Positions 34,323 to 42,614 of a stretch of DNA of 64,000 nucleotides are shown here, in pieces. The stretch comes from Streptococcus mitis (GTDB taxonomy: Bacteria; Bacillota; Bacilli; Lactobacillales; Streptococcaceae). Every line of letters begins with the position of its first letter. Positions within the stretch are counted from its first letter, which is position 1. The stretch is from the NCBI RefSeq assembly GCF_002005545.1, contig NZ_LBMT01000001.1, forward strand, positions 890,301 to 954,300. Reading direction: 5' to 3'. The position numbers and the translations under genes were made by a program. The notes beneath the pieces were generated by a model. It saw nothing but the letters and a program-made list of their open reading frames with translations, searched no databases and was not told the DNA's origin.

Positions 34323-35465
34323 GTGGCAACTTTTAGACAACGTACCAAAGGTGGAACTTGGGATTATAGAATTGTGGACAGTGATAAAAAACTTGTTGCA
34401 TCTAAAGGTGGATTCAGAACGAAGAAGGAGGCAGAAAAAGAAGCTTTAGCTATTGAATTAAAATTGATGTCAGGTGCAAAAATTAATTCGCAAGCTAGTT
34501 TATATGAGTTATGGGAAGAGTGGTTTGATGTTGTTGTAAGACCACTTGGAAAAAGTGAATCAACGCTTTTTAAGCATAAGAAGAGAGGAGACTTGATAAA
34601 GGAACTTTTTCAAGATAGACCGGCAACTTCTATTCGTTTTAGCCAATATCAACGAGCTTTAAATTCGTATGCTGAGAGGGTTACAAAAGATACTGTAGCA
34701 CGACTAAACTCAGAAATCCGAAAAGTCATTCAGTTTGCTCAACGTGACCAATTAGATATAGTTGATTTTACTGATGGTGCGATTATTTCAGGGATGAAGA
34801 AAAGCAAGACAACAGACGAAAAATATATTGACAATATTGAAGACTATTATAAGATTTTAGTTCATTTAAAAAGTCATCTTAATTACAGTAAATCTGTGAT
34901 TCCTTATCTTTTGTTTGTTTCCTTTAAAACAGGGATGCGTTTCGGAGAGATTTTAGGTTTAACTTGGGATTGCATTGATTTTGAAAATCAAGTCGTCCAC
35001 ACTTATAGGCGCTACTATAATTATAAATGGAGACCACCCAAAACGGATACATCTGTTCGAGATGTGCCTATAGATGAAGAAACATCTGCGGTTTTGAAGT
35101 TATTAAAGAAAGAACAAAAGCTTGTATACAAGAATCAAGGTATTAAGGAAAAAGAAAATTTCCTTTTCTATGATGTTGTGTATGGAGTTCCTAGTAATAA
35201 TGCAGTAAATCAAAGTTTACAATCGCTACTAAAAAAACTAGGAATTTCTCCATATAATTTAACAGCTACGGGTATTAGACATACTTATGCTAGTATACTA
35301 CTTGCTAAAGGAATTGATATATGGGTTGTTGCTCATGTAATGGGGCACAAAAATATAAAACAGGTAACAGAAACATATGGTCATCTTTTAAAAGAGAAGA
35401 AAGAAAAGGAACATCAGATTATTCGAAACCTTTTAAGTGAGTATCCATTGGTAGAACAAAAGTAG
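34323..35465 (+). CDS. int: Tyrosine integrase of the IME
   Basis: This 380-residue phage-type integrase starts at a GTG. It has an N-terminal AP2-like arm-binding domain (RQRTKGGTWDYRIV), a SAM-like core-binding domain and a catalytic domain with FKTGMRFGEI (Arg), TGIRHTYAS (His-x-x-Arg), MGHKN (His) and nucleophile Tyr in ETYGHLL near residue 357. It ends 50 bp from the attR core, consistent with integration into the tRNA-Lys 3' end. Confidence 0.93.
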   Translation: MATFRQRTKGGTWDYRIVDSDKKLVASKGGFRTKKEAEKEALAIELKLMSGAKINSQASLYELWEEWFDVVVRPLGKSESTLFKHKKRGDLIKELFQDRPATSIRFSQYQRALNSYAERVTKDTVARLNSEIRKVIQFAQRDQLDIVDFTDGAIISGMKKSKTTDEKYIDNIEDYYKILVHLKSHLNYSKSVIPYLLFVSFKTGMRFGEILGLTWDCIDFENQVVHTYRRYYNYKWRPPKTDTSVRDVPIDEETSAVLKLLKKEQKLVYKNQGIKEKENFLFYDVVYGVPSNNAVNQSLQSLLKKLGISPYNLTATGIRHTYASILLAKGIDIWVVAHVMGHKNIKQVTETYGHLLKEKKEKEHQIIRNLLSEYPLVEQK

Positions 35466-35471
35466 AACAGA
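35450..35471 (+). repeat. Integrase arm-type repeat, right end
   Basis: Third copy of the 22-bp repeat, overlapping the integrase stop codon. Confidence 0.6.
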
Positions 35472-35478
35472 TACGAAA

Positions 35479-35502
35479 AAAAGCCTTTAGAATAAGGCTT
35501 TT
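35479..35502. terminator. Bidirectional terminator between int and tRNA-Lys
   Basis: AAAAGCCTT (35479-35487) pairs with AAGGCTTTT (35494-35502). It can stop integrase transcription rightward and tRNA transcription leftward. Confidence 0.8.
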
Positions 35503-35514
35503 AGACACTAAATT

Positions 35515-35527
35515 ATGCCCCCTACAG
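35515..35527 (+). repeat. IME attR core (within the tRNA-Lys 3' end)
   Basis: Matches 25715-25727 and overlaps the acceptor-stem 3' strand of tRNA-Lys, so integration preserves the tRNA. Confidence 0.78.
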
Positions 35528-35588
35528 GGATCGAACCTGTGACCCACGGATTAAGAGTCCGCTGCTCTGCCAGCTGAGCTAAGGAGGC
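35516..35588 (-). tRNA. tRNA-Lys(CTT)
   Basis: The minus strand folds as a 73-nt tRNA: acceptor GCCTCCT/AGGGGGC with discriminator A, D-arm AGCTCAGCTGGCAGAGC, anticodon loop CTCTTAA (anticodon CTT, Lys), T-arm GGTTCGATCC. CCA is not encoded. The 3' end is the IME integration site. Confidence 0.97.
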
Positions 35589-35592
35589 AAAG

Positions 35593-35789
35593 AAAAAAGC
35601 TGTATTGGTGCCGAAACTTCACGGTTTGTATTGAACCCGCGCAATTAAGCAGGTGGGCAACTCGCTCTAACTGAAGCTGTTTCCGTGTGAGACGGCCTAC
35701 ATGCTGTTAGAAGACTTTTGTTTCCCTAATAATACAAAAAATAGTCGGTCAACACTTAAGTGTGAAGTCGTACACCACAGCGTTTCTAT
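35593..35789 (-). ncRNA. ssrS: 6S RNA
   Basis: A long irregular hairpin of about 197 nt on the minus strand. The 5' GCTGTGGTG pairs with the 3' CACCAATACAGC to close it, and a T-run follows (35598-35593). 6S RNA binds RNA polymerase holoenzyme by mimicking an open promoter. In Firmicutes the gene is often next to rarA, as here. The precise ends are inferred from the promoter and the T-run. Confidence 0.82.
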
Positions 35790-35795
35790 GTTTAT

Positions 35796-35823
35796 ATGAT
35801 ACCACTTTTTCAAAAAAAATCAA
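35796..35823 (-). promoter_or_regulatory. 6S RNA promoter
   Basis: On the minus strand, TTGATT (35823-35818) and TATCAT (35801-35796) are separated by 16 bp, placing the transcription start near 35789. Confidence 0.7.
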
Positions 35824-35852
35824 GAGGAAAGTGCAATTTTTTGAAAAGGATT

Positions 35853-37124
35853 TCAGATTTTTCGCAAACGGTCGATAGCTTCCTTTCTTTGAGACAAAGC
35901 CCGTTCATATTTACCAGTATCTTCTGCTTGGAAATAGTGATGATTGCGGATTTTTTCTGGTAGATAGTCTTGTTTGACCCAATTTCCAGGATAGTTGTGT
36001 GGATAGAGATAGTCTTGGGCATTCCCCAGTTCCTTGCTTCCGCTGTAGTGCCCATCACGCAGGTGTCGCGGAATAGGCAAGTGCCCTGATGTTTTGAGGT
36101 CGGCGAGAGCCTTGTCCATAGCTATATAGGCTGAGTTGGATTTTGGAGAAAGGGCTAAATCAATGACGACATTGGCAATGAGAATACGGGCTTCTGGGAA
36201 ACCAATCCTTTGTGCAGCATCCAGAGCAGTCACGGTGTGAACCTGGGCTTCAGGATTGGCCAAACCGATATCTTCATAAGCGATAACAGTCAAACGACGA
36301 GCGAGACTTGGCAAATCACCAGCCTCAATCAAGCGGGCAGCATAGTGGAGACTGGCATCCACATCTGAGCCACGAATGGATTTTTGCAGGGCTGAGAGAA
36401 CATCATAGTGTCCATCTCCATCCTTGTCCATGCTAATATAGCTCCGTTGCAGGCTATTTTCCATGATGTCGAGGGTGATATGGCGGATGCCCTTGTCATT
36501 CTCAGGGGTAGAGAGAACAGCCAAATCCAGTGAGTTGAAGGCAGAGCGAAGGTCTCCGTTTGTAGAGGTAGCAATGAAATCCAGCGCATCCTCATCTAGT
36601 TCTACTGGAAAATCAAAACCACGCTCAGGGTTACTTAGAGCTATCTGCAGGGCCTCTTTGACGTCTTGGTTAGACAGAGGTTCCAACTCAAAAATTTGAA
36701 CTCGGCTACGGATGGCAGGAGTGACAGAAAAGAAGGGATTTTCAGTCGTAGCGCCAATCATGATGACCAGTCCACTTTCCAAGAGAGGCAAGAGGAAGTC
36801 TTGCTTGGTTTTATCTAGTCTATGAATCTCGTCTAGCAATAGGACGAGACCACCAGAGAATTTAGCCTCTTCCGCAATTTCTTGCAATCGCTTTTTACTA
36901 TCAACTGTCGCATTGAAAGTTCGAAAGGCATACTTTGTTGTTCCAGCGATGGCAGAGGCAATACTGGTTTTGCCGATTCCAGGAGGTCCATAAAGAATCA
37001 TGGAAGACAGGCGGTTGGCTTCCACCATGCGGCGGATGATTTTTCCAGGTCCGACCAGATGTTCCTGACCGATGACCTGGTCGATGGTTTTAGGGCGCAT
37101 GCGAAGCGCGAGATTGTCTGGCAT
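35853..37124 (-). CDS. rarA: Replication-associated recombination protein RarA (MgsA)
   Basis: A 423-residue clamp-loader-type AAA+ ATPase that acts at stalled replication forks. Walker A is YGPPGIGKTS near residue 46 and Walker B is LLLLDEIHR near residue 97; an IRSRVQIFEL arginine-finger segment and the C-terminal tetramerisation domain follow. It has full family length. The start at 37124 is preceded by GAAAGGA. Confidence 0.96.
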   Translation of the reverse strand: MPDNLALRMRPKTIDQVIGQEHLVGPGKIIRRMVEANRLSSMILYGPPGIGKTSIASAIAGTTKYAFRTFNATVDSKKRLQEIAEEAKFSGGLVLLLDEIHRLDKTKQDFLLPLLESGLVIMIGATTENPFFSVTPAIRSRVQIFELEPLSNQDVKEALQIALSNPERGFDFPVELDEDALDFIATSTNGDLRSAFNSLDLAVLSTPENDKGIRHITLDIMENSLQRSYISMDKDGDGHYDVLSALQKSIRGSDVDASLHYAARLIEAGDLPSLARRLTVIAYEDIGLANPEAQVHTVTALDAAQRIGFPEARILIANVVIDLALSPKSNSAYIAMDKALADLKTSGHLPIPRHLRDGHYSGSKELGNAQDYLYPHNYPGNWVKQDYLPEKIRNHHYFQAEDTGKYERALSQRKEAIDRLRKI

Positions 37125-37415
37125 AGCAGTCCTTTCTAACGTGGATTTGAGTAGAATGACTCATCTACTATATCTTACTATGTCCATTCTAGCCTATTAG
37201 TTGTGATATTTCAATGGTTTTGTAATATTCAGTGTGTGAGATAGAATCTTTTTGACTATTTAATTTGATGAGGAGAGGTATCAGCATGAGAGAATGGATT
37301 TCCCTTAAAACTCAAAATGGGATAGTTGAGCCTAAAGAAGTGGAAGTGCTGATTTGAGAAATAATATTGCTAAATGTTATTGCATGAACTATAATGAAAA
37401 GAGGGGTGATAAGGA
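37125..37415. other. Intergenic region with a short orphan ORF
   Basis: Only a 23-codon ORF (37286-37357, MREWISLKTQNG) behind GAGGAGAGG is visible; it looks like the start of a lost gene. No other feature is recognisable. Confidence 0.4.
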
Positions 37416-37640
37416 ATGGAAATGATGGAATTACCAAGTCAGGAAATTTTGATTTTTACAAAACAAATTCGTCATTGGATTCTTAGTGATCAAGTTATTT
37501 CAGGAAAAAGAAAATTTCTCTTCCGGGAAGATACTCCAAAAGAGATTTTGGATTTGTACGAAAACATTAAACCTAAACTTGATTTTGCTTACCAAGAAGT
37601 TCATTCTAATAATTATGAATTAGAAAAATATGAAAAATAG
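37416..37640 (+). CDS. Hypothetical small protein
   Basis: A 74-residue soluble protein that I do not recognise. The start could be 37416 or the ATGs at 37422 or 37425, which lie at better distance from AAGGA. Its last codons overlap the ATG of the next, broken, gene (37630), suggesting a two-gene unit. Confidence 0.55.
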   Translation: MEMMELPSQEILIFTKQIRHWILSDQVISGKRKFLFREDTPKEILDLYENIKPKLDFAYQEVHSNNYELEKYEK

Positions 37641-37989
37641 AATAATTGATGTTTTTAAAGTAGTAAATCGTCTCCTTGTAATAACTGTTGAAAATCCTGA
37701 TTTCAAAGACTTAAGAGTTAATCATACTCAATGAAAATCAAAGAGCAAACTAGGAAACTAGCCGCAGGCTGTACTTGAGTACGGTAAGGCGACGTTGACG
37801 TGGTTTGAAGAGATTTTCGAAGAGTATCAGTTTGTAAAAATTGGAGATAAAAAATATAGGATCCGCAGTGTTCCTATGATTCATTCAACTCCGCCTCAGT
37901 CTGTCTTAAATCGAGATACTTTTACAATTGACTATACAGATGATGAATTGCTCGATAAAGAAGCAGTATTTAAAAATAAGTCTGAATAA
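37630..37989 (+). pseudogene. Small hypothetical gene split by a BOX element
   Basis: The first part (MKNRIIDVFKVVNRLLVITV, about 31 codons) runs directly into the BOX element and stops at 37734. Codons after the BOX (from 37828) continue with FVKIGDKKYRIRSVPMI and end at 37989. The reading frame open from 37795 begins inside the BOX and is not a natural start. The protein family is not recognised. Confidence 0.65.
37724..37827 (-). repeat. BOX element (boxA-boxC)
   Basis: On the plus strand the boxC part begins ATACTCAATGAAAATC, and the boxA part contains TACGGTAAGGCGACG, matching the classical BOX-A core, ending in GAAGAGTAT. 104 bp equals one boxA plus one boxC with no boxB. BOX elements are dispersed repeats of pneumococci and close relatives. 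Confidence 0.93.
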
Positions 37990-38053
37990 ATTGGCTTCCC
38001 TTAGAACCACATCTAGGGGCTTTTATGTATAAGAGAATAATAAGTATTACTAC

Positions 38054-38082
38054 TTTACAATACGTGTAGCACGTGTTATAAT
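38054..38082 (+). promoter_or_regulatory. hicAB promoter with spacer palindrome
   Basis: A -35 (TTTACA, 38054-38059), a 17-bp spacer and a -10 (TATAAT, 38077-38082). The spacer holds the inverted repeat ACGTG-TAG-CACGT (38062-38074), a likely HicB autorepression site. Confidence 0.72.
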
Positions 38083-38107
38083 GGTGTTGTCAGGAGGTAA
38101 AAGCGCT

Positions 38108-38287
38108 ATGCCTATGACACAAAAAGAGATGGTCAAACTCCTTACGGCCCATGGTTGGATAAAAACCAAAGGCGGTAAAGGCTCCCATATTAAAATGGAG
38201 AAGCAAGGGGAAAGACCTATCACAATCCCTCATGGTGAGCTGAATAAGTACACTGAAAGAGGGATAAGAAAGCAAGCTGGGTTGTAA
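38108..38287 (+). CDS. hicA: HicA-type mRNA interferase toxin
   Basis: A 59-residue double-stranded-RNA-binding-fold toxin. The segment GGKGSHIKMEK carries the conserved Gly and the catalytic His, and PITIPHGELNKYT is the family C-terminal motif. The ATG at 38108 follows AGGAGG; the upstream frame opening at 38081 lies within the promoter. It pairs with the HicB antitoxin 36 bp downstream. Confidence 0.9.
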   Translation: MPMTQKEMVKLLTAHGWIKTKGGKGSHIKMEKQGERPITIPHGELNKYTERGIRKQAGL

Positions 38288-38323
38288 AATTCAGCCCCTG
38301 CTTTTTGATATGGAGGTAGTGAG

Positions 38324-38776
38324 ATGTTAGTTACGTATCCAGCTTTATTTTATTATGACGATACAGATGGAGCAGAAGCGACTTATTTTGTCCATTTCCC
38401 GGATTTTGAATACTCAGCTACACAAGGAGAGGGGATTTCTGAGGCTCTGGCTATGGGTTCAGAGTGGTTAGGTATAACTGTCGCAGATTTGATAGAGAGT
38501 GATGGAGATTTGCCCCAGCCGTCAGATATCAATAGCTTGTCTTTAATTGATAATGATCCTTTTAAAGATGATGAAGATTTCGTGTCAACCTATGACCTTG
38601 ATAAATCTTTTATTTCTATGGTATCTGTTGATGTGTCAGAGTACTTAGGAAGTCAGGAACCAATTAAAAAGACCTTGACCATACCAAGATGGGCAGATAA
38701 GTTGGGACGAGAAATGGGACTTAACTTTTCTCAGACTTTGACAGAAGCTATTGCAGATAAGAAAATTCAAGCCTAA
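38324..38776 (+). CDS. hicB: HicB-family antitoxin
   Basis: A 150-residue protein with the degenerate RNase H-like HicB domain at the N-terminus (YFVHFPDFEYSATQGEGISEAL) and a C-terminal ribbon-helix-helix-like end (TIPRWADKLGREMGLNFSQTL). It neutralises HicA and represses the operon. TGGAGG precedes the start. A terminator follows at 38863. Confidence 0.9.
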   Translation: MLVTYPALFYYDDTDGAEATYFVHFPDFEYSATQGEGISEALAMGSEWLGITVADLIESDGDLPQPSDINSLSLIDNDPFKDDEDFVSTYDLDKSFISMVSVDVSEYLGSQEPIKKTLTIPRWADKLGREMGLNFSQTLTEAIADKKIQA

Positions 38777-38862
38777 GATTAAGTGTGACATCGTGGGGAT
38801 AGTCAAGAAAAAAGCACGTTTAATTGTGCTAGTTACTTGTCTATTGATTCTATAGATTTGCT

Positions 38863-38883
38863 AGCCCTTTCGAGGGCTTTTTG
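38863..38883 (+). terminator. hicAB terminator
   Basis: AGCCCT-TTCG-AGGGCT followed by TTTTTG, a UUCG tetraloop hairpin. The rest of 38777-39067 holds the promoter of the next gene (TATAAT, 38963-38968) and nothing else recognisable. Confidence 0.85.
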
Positions 38884-39067
38884 TGTTGAGTTTTTGGAAA
38901 AAATAAGGAAATCAACCGTTTAAGAAAATCACTGATACCAAGGGTTTAAATGAGGTAATATGGTATAATTAGGACATAAAATAATTTTGTGGTAAGATGG
39001 TAGTATCTATTTTAGCATATTTCCGAGCAATCGGGGCGATTTAAGAGTCGCATAGAAAGAGGACAAA

Positions 39068-39538
39068 ATGGCAACATATGGATTTTTAGATGTTTTAGAG
39101 GAAGAGTTGGAGAAGAATTTTCCATTTGACTTTGAGATTAGTTGGGATAAGCGCAATCACGCGGTAGAAGTGAGTTTTCTATTGGAAGCGCAAAATGCTG
39201 CAGGTGTGGAGATGGTGGATGAAGATGGAGAGGTTTCATCAGATGACATTCTCTTTGAAGAAGCAGTGCTTTTTTACAATCCTGCCAAGTCAACCGTCAA
39301 TGAAGAAGATTATCTGACTGTCATCCCTTACTTGCCTAAAAAAGGATTTTCCCGCGAATTCTTAGCTTATTTTGCGCTATTCCTTAAAGATACTGCTGAG
39401 GTTGGGCTAGATGCCCTTATGGACTTTTTGGAAGACCCAGAAGCAGAAGAATTTGTCATGGAATGGAACCAAGAAGTCTTTGAAGAAGGAAAAGAAGGCT
39501 TGGAAGAGGGAGAATTTTATCCTTATCCGAGATACTAG
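39068..39538 (+). CDS. DUF3013 family protein
   Basis: A 156-residue acidic soluble protein (ATYGFLDVLEEELEKNFPFDFEI), conserved in streptococci and lactococci as DUF3013, with no known function. AAAGAGGA precedes the start. It lies 18 bp upstream of a membrane protease and a Nudix gene, probably in one operon. Confidence 0.82.
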   Translation: MATYGFLDVLEEELEKNFPFDFEISWDKRNHAVEVSFLLEAQNAAGVEMVDEDGEVSSDDILFEEAVLFYNPAKSTVNEEDYLTVIPYLPKKGFSREFLAYFALFLKDTAEVGLDALMDFLEDPEAEEFVMEWNQEVFEEGKEGLEEGEFYPYPRY

Positions 39539-39556
39539 GATTTGGTTGGAGATTTT

Positions 39557-40624
39557 ATGAAGAAAATTGGGATTTATTTGGTTTATGTGCTAGCTGTTGT
39601 CTTTATTATGCTGGCTTGTGCTTGTGGAACAATCGCATTTGCAGAGCTGGGATATTCCGCAGTTTTAGTCTTTACTTTTGGTTATGCCTTCGCTCTTCTA
39701 AGTATGTATTTAATCTTTATTCTTCATGAGCTGGGACATGCTTTTTGTGGCTACTTGACAGGCTATCGGCTGGTGGCTTTTGGGTTAGGACATTTTATTT
39801 TGACCAAAAATTCAGGCAAGTTTCGTCTTAGTAGAACAGCCATTCTGAAAAATGTTGGTGCTCAATACATTGGTTTAAAAGAGGATGAAAGCGATCAAAG
39901 AATCATCCTGATGCTTTCAGGAGGCTTGATGGTTCATCTCAGCTTGATATTATTGGCGATAGTGTTTGGATTTTTGACAAGAAGCTGGTATTTTGCAGGG
40001 ACTTGGATTTTTCTTAATTTGTCTTTCTTCCTAAATAACATTTTGCCAGTCGGCATCACCGATGGTGCAAAAATTTGGGAATTGCTACAACACCCTGAAA
40101 ATACGAAATACGCCTACCTGATGTTGAGGCATTCTGCCCAGACCTTGCTAGCTCCTCAAGAATATGATTTAAAAGACTTTATCATGCCTGTTGATGAGGA
40201 TGTGAGAGGGAGTTTTGCAGAAAGTGTTCGGAATCTTCAGGGATTGGTATTCATATTGGATGATAATATAGAGCTTGCAAAGCAACAGTTTCAGTCTGTG
40301 TTAGAGAAAACAGATAATCCAATGTCTAAAACTATTTCTCAATTATACCTTCTTCAAGTTGCTCTGATGGAAGGAGATAATAAGAAAGCGGAAGAATATG
40401 CAAGTATTCGAGGGGTCAAATCCTTTTTATCTATAAAAACAGCAGATATGCAGGTCATTCAAGCTTGGTATCAATTTAAGGTAAAGAAAGATGTAGTTCA
40501 AACTCACAAGGCGATGAAGATTGCTAGACAGAAAATGAATAGCAGCCGGATGTTACGGGATGAGAAAAGCTATTATCAAAACTGGTTAGCCGAACTGGAA
40601 AAGAAATTAACCGAAGGAGTCTAA
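39557..40624 (+). CDS. M50-family (site-2 protease-like) membrane metalloprotease
   Basis: A 355-residue membrane protein. HELGHAFCGY near residue 58 is the zinc-binding HExxH motif in a membrane helix, and NILPVGITDG near residue 164 is the second motif with the Asp ligand. Further helices are at about 5-50 and 120-165; the soluble C-terminal half (about 190-355) has TPR-like helices. The substrate is unknown. The ATG at 39557 follows GGAGA; a TTG 15 bp upstream is less likely. Confidence 0.8.
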   Translation: MKKIGIYLVYVLAVVFIMLACACGTIAFAELGYSAVLVFTFGYAFALLSMYLIFILHELGHAFCGYLTGYRLVAFGLGHFILTKNSGKFRLSRTAILKNVGAQYIGLKEDESDQRIILMLSGGLMVHLSLILLAIVFGFLTRSWYFAGTWIFLNLSFFLNNILPVGITDGAKIWELLQHPENTKYAYLMLRHSAQTLLAPQEYDLKDFIMPVDEDVRGSFAESVRNLQGLVFILDDNIELAKQQFQSVLEKTDNPMSKTISQLYLLQVALMEGDNKKAEEYASIRGVKSFLSIKTADMQVIQAWYQFKVKKDVVQTHKAMKIARQKMNSSRMLRDEKSYYQNWLAELEKKLTEGV

Positions 40625-40625
40625 T

Positions 40626-41063
40626 ATGGAAATAGAGATTTCTGATTTCACAGGCTGTAAGATTGCTTTGTTTTGTGGGGATAGGATTCTGACCATCTTA
40701 CGCGATGATAAGGCAAACATTCCCTGGCCCAATATGTGGGAACTGCCCGGTGGGGGACGAGAGGGGGATGAAAGTCCTTTTGAGTGCGTGGCGCGTGAAG
40801 TTTATGAAGAACTGGGAATTCATTTAAATGAGGATTGCCTGCTCTGGAGCAAGGTCTATCCCAGCATGCTCTATGAAGGCAGACAGTCGGTCTTTATGGT
40901 CGGTCAGATCAGTCAAGAACAATTTGACAATATCACCTTTGGAGATGAAGGACAGGGCTATCAGTTGATGAATGTCGAGGAATTTCTTAGTTCCAGTCAA
41001 GTTGTACCTCAGTTGCAAGAGAGATTGAGGGATTATTTGGAGGAGAATTATGATAAGACTTGA
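40626..41063 (+). CDS. Nudix (MutT-type) hydrolase
   Basis: 145 residues with a complete Nudix box from GGREGDE to REVYEELGI at about residues 40-62. The substrate cannot be told. The start is 1 bp after the previous stop behind GAAGGAG, and the end overlaps the acetyltransferase reading frame by 14 bases. Confidence 0.92.
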   Translation: MEIEISDFTGCKIALFCGDRILTILRDDKANIPWPNMWELPGGGREGDESPFECVAREVYEELGIHLNEDCLLWSKVYPSMLYEGRQSVFMVGQISQEQFDNITFGDEGQGYQLMNVEEFLSSSQVVPQLQERLRDYLEENYDKT

Positions 41064-41525
41064 GAGAGAGCAGGAGCAGAGGATTTAGAGACCATCATTG
41101 AGATTCAAAGAGCTAGCTTTAAGGCTGTCTATGACAAATACCAAGATGAGTATGATCCTTATCTGGAGGACCGTGAACGAATTAAGTGGAAACTAGTCGA
41201 GCGTCCCAATAGTTATTACTACTTTGTAAAAGAAGATGAAGAAAACATCGGATTTTTACGAGTTCAGACCAATGCCGAGTTAACGAAAGCTTGGTTGGGA
41301 ACGGCAGCAATTTTGCCCCAGTATCAAGGAAAAGGTTATGGATCTAAAGGTTTAAGCTTACTGGAAAAAGAATTTCCAACCATCACACAATGGGATTTGT
41401 GTACGGTGTTACAGGATGCAGGCATGGTCGCGTTCTACGAGAAGAATGGCTACCATCAAACTCATATCGAGCCTGAAAAAGAAGGTATGGATATGGTCTA
41501 CATGAAAAAATTGATAGAGAAATAG
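41050..41525 (+). pseudogene. GNAT acetyltransferase, frameshifted
   Basis: The ATG at 41050 gives MIRLER, and the frame then breaks in a GA dinucleotide tract (41062-41070), reaching a stop at 41086. Removing one GA reopens the frame into AEDLETIIEIQRASF and the rest of a GNAT protein, including the acetyl-CoA site QYQGKGYGSKGL. The remaining ORF starts only at 41295. It is either a pseudogene or a slippage-switched gene. Confidence 0.82.
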
Positions 41526-41532
41526 AAAGGAT

Positions 41533-41559
41533 GGTTCAGTTACATTTCTAAACTGAACC
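41533..41559 (+). terminator. Hairpin after the acetyltransferase
   Basis: GGTTCAGTT (41533-41541) and AACTGAACC (41551-41559) form a perfect 9-bp stem. There is no T-run, so termination is uncertain. Confidence 0.45.
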
Positions 41560-41560
41560 C

Positions 41561-41648
41561 GCCCTAAACACTGTGCCAAAAAGATAAACTTCTCTTAGAC
41601 ACAAGCGTCTTCAGAGAATTTCCTATTTTGGTTTTGTGTTTTACGGGC
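41561..41648. repeat. Possible small MITE-like element
   Basis: The ends GCCCTAAACACTGTGCCAAAA (41561-) and its imperfect inverse ending TTACGGGC (-41648) bracket 88 bp without coding content just before prmA. The match has gaps, so the call is weak. Confidence 0.3.
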
Positions 41649-41662
41649 TTGGTATCTTAATT

Positions 41663-42613
41663 ATGGAAACATGGCAAGAGTTAAAAGTTACAGTGAAGCG
41701 TGAGGGAGAGGAGTTGGTTTCCAATCTCTTGATTGAGCTAGGAGCGCAAGGCGTTGCGATCGAAGACAGTATGGACTATGTGGGAAATGTGGATCGCTTC
41801 GGCGAGATTTTCCCAGAGGTCGAGCAGCAAGAAGAAATCGTTGTAACAGCCTACTATCCGGAAACAGTTGATGTAGCAACGGTTGAGGCAGACTTGCAGG
41901 CCCGTCTCGCGGAACTAACTGATTTTATGGATTTGGGTGAGGTCAAGATGGGGACGACTGCCTTGGCTGAGGAAGACTGGGCAGACAACTGGAAGAAATA
42001 CTATGAACCAGCTCGTATCACTCATGATTTGACCATCGTTCCCTCTTGGACAGAATACGAGGCAACTGCGGGAGAAAAAATTATCAAGCTAGATCCAGGC
42101 ATGGCTTTTGGGACTGGAACACATCCAACCACTAAGATGAGCCTTTTTGCCTTGGAACAGGTTCTTCGTGGTGGCGAAACGGTGCTAGATGTGGGGACTG
42201 GATCTGGTGTCCTCTCCATTGCTAGCTCGCTACTTGGTGCTAAGGAAATTTTCGCCTATGACCTAGATGATGTGGCGGTTCGTGTGGCTCAGGAAAATAT
42301 TGAGCTAAACCCTGGTATGGAAAACATCCATGTAGCAGCAGGAGACTTGCTTAAGGGAGTTGAGATCGAGGCAGATGTGATTGTAGCTAATATCTTGGCG
42401 GATATCCTCGTTCATCTGACGGATGATGCTTACCGCTTGGTCAAGGATGAAGGCTACCTCATCATGAGTGGAATTATTAAGGACAAGTGGGATATGGTGC
42501 GCCAATCAGCTGAGTCAGCTGGATTTTTCCTTGAAACCCACATGATCCAAGGGGAATGGAATGCCTGTGTCTTTAAGAAAACCAAGGATATTTCCGGTGT
42601 GATTGGAGGCTAG
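41663..42613 (+). CDS. prmA: Ribosomal protein L11 methyltransferase
   Basis: The 316-residue SAM methyltransferase trimethylates L11. It begins METWQELKV; the SAM motif [13 protein letters not shown] is near residue 178 and the catalytic-site VANILADIL near residue 245. The start at 41663 is chosen because the family begins there; the frame from 41636 includes the repeat region. It overlaps no gene, and its end is 1 bp from the rsmE start. Confidence 0.95.
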   Translation: METWQELKVTVKREGEELVSNLLIELGAQGVAIEDSMDYVGNVDRFGEIFPEVEQQEEIVVTAYYPETVDVATVEADLQARLAELTDFMDLGEVKMGTTALAEEDWADNWKKYYEPARITHDLTIVPSWTEYEATAGEKIIKLDPGMAFGTGTHPTTKMSLFALEQVLRGGETVLDVGTGSGVLSIASSLLGAKEIFAYDLDDVAVRVAQENIELNPGMENIHVAAGDLLKGVEIEADVIVANILADILVHLTDDAYRLVKDEGYLIMSGIIKDKWDMVRQSAESAGFFLETHMIQGEWNACVFKKTKDISGVIGG

Positions 42614-42614
42614 C

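Larger units (their letters stand above)
25715..35527. mobile_element. Integrative mobilizable element in tRNA-Lys
   Basis: A 13-bp direct repeat of the tRNA-Lys 3' end (ATGCCCCCTACAG) occurs at 25715-25727 and 35515-35527. Between them lie a tyrosine integrase next to the tRNA, an excisionase-like gene, a relaxase, an oriT-like inverted repeat, an FtsK/TcpA-like ATPase, regulators and a cell-wall-anchored protein. No mating-channel genes are present, so transfer would need a helper element. IMEs with MobT relaxases and TcpA-like coupling proteins are known in streptococci, including at tRNA-Lys. Confidence 0.87.

Noticed and set aside
25640..35487. Taking the 46-bp exact repeat as the IME boundaries
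   Set aside because: The left copy lies outside and the right copy inside relative to the tRNA-end duplication; it includes integrase codons. The 13-bp tRNA-derived repeat better explains the integration boundaries.
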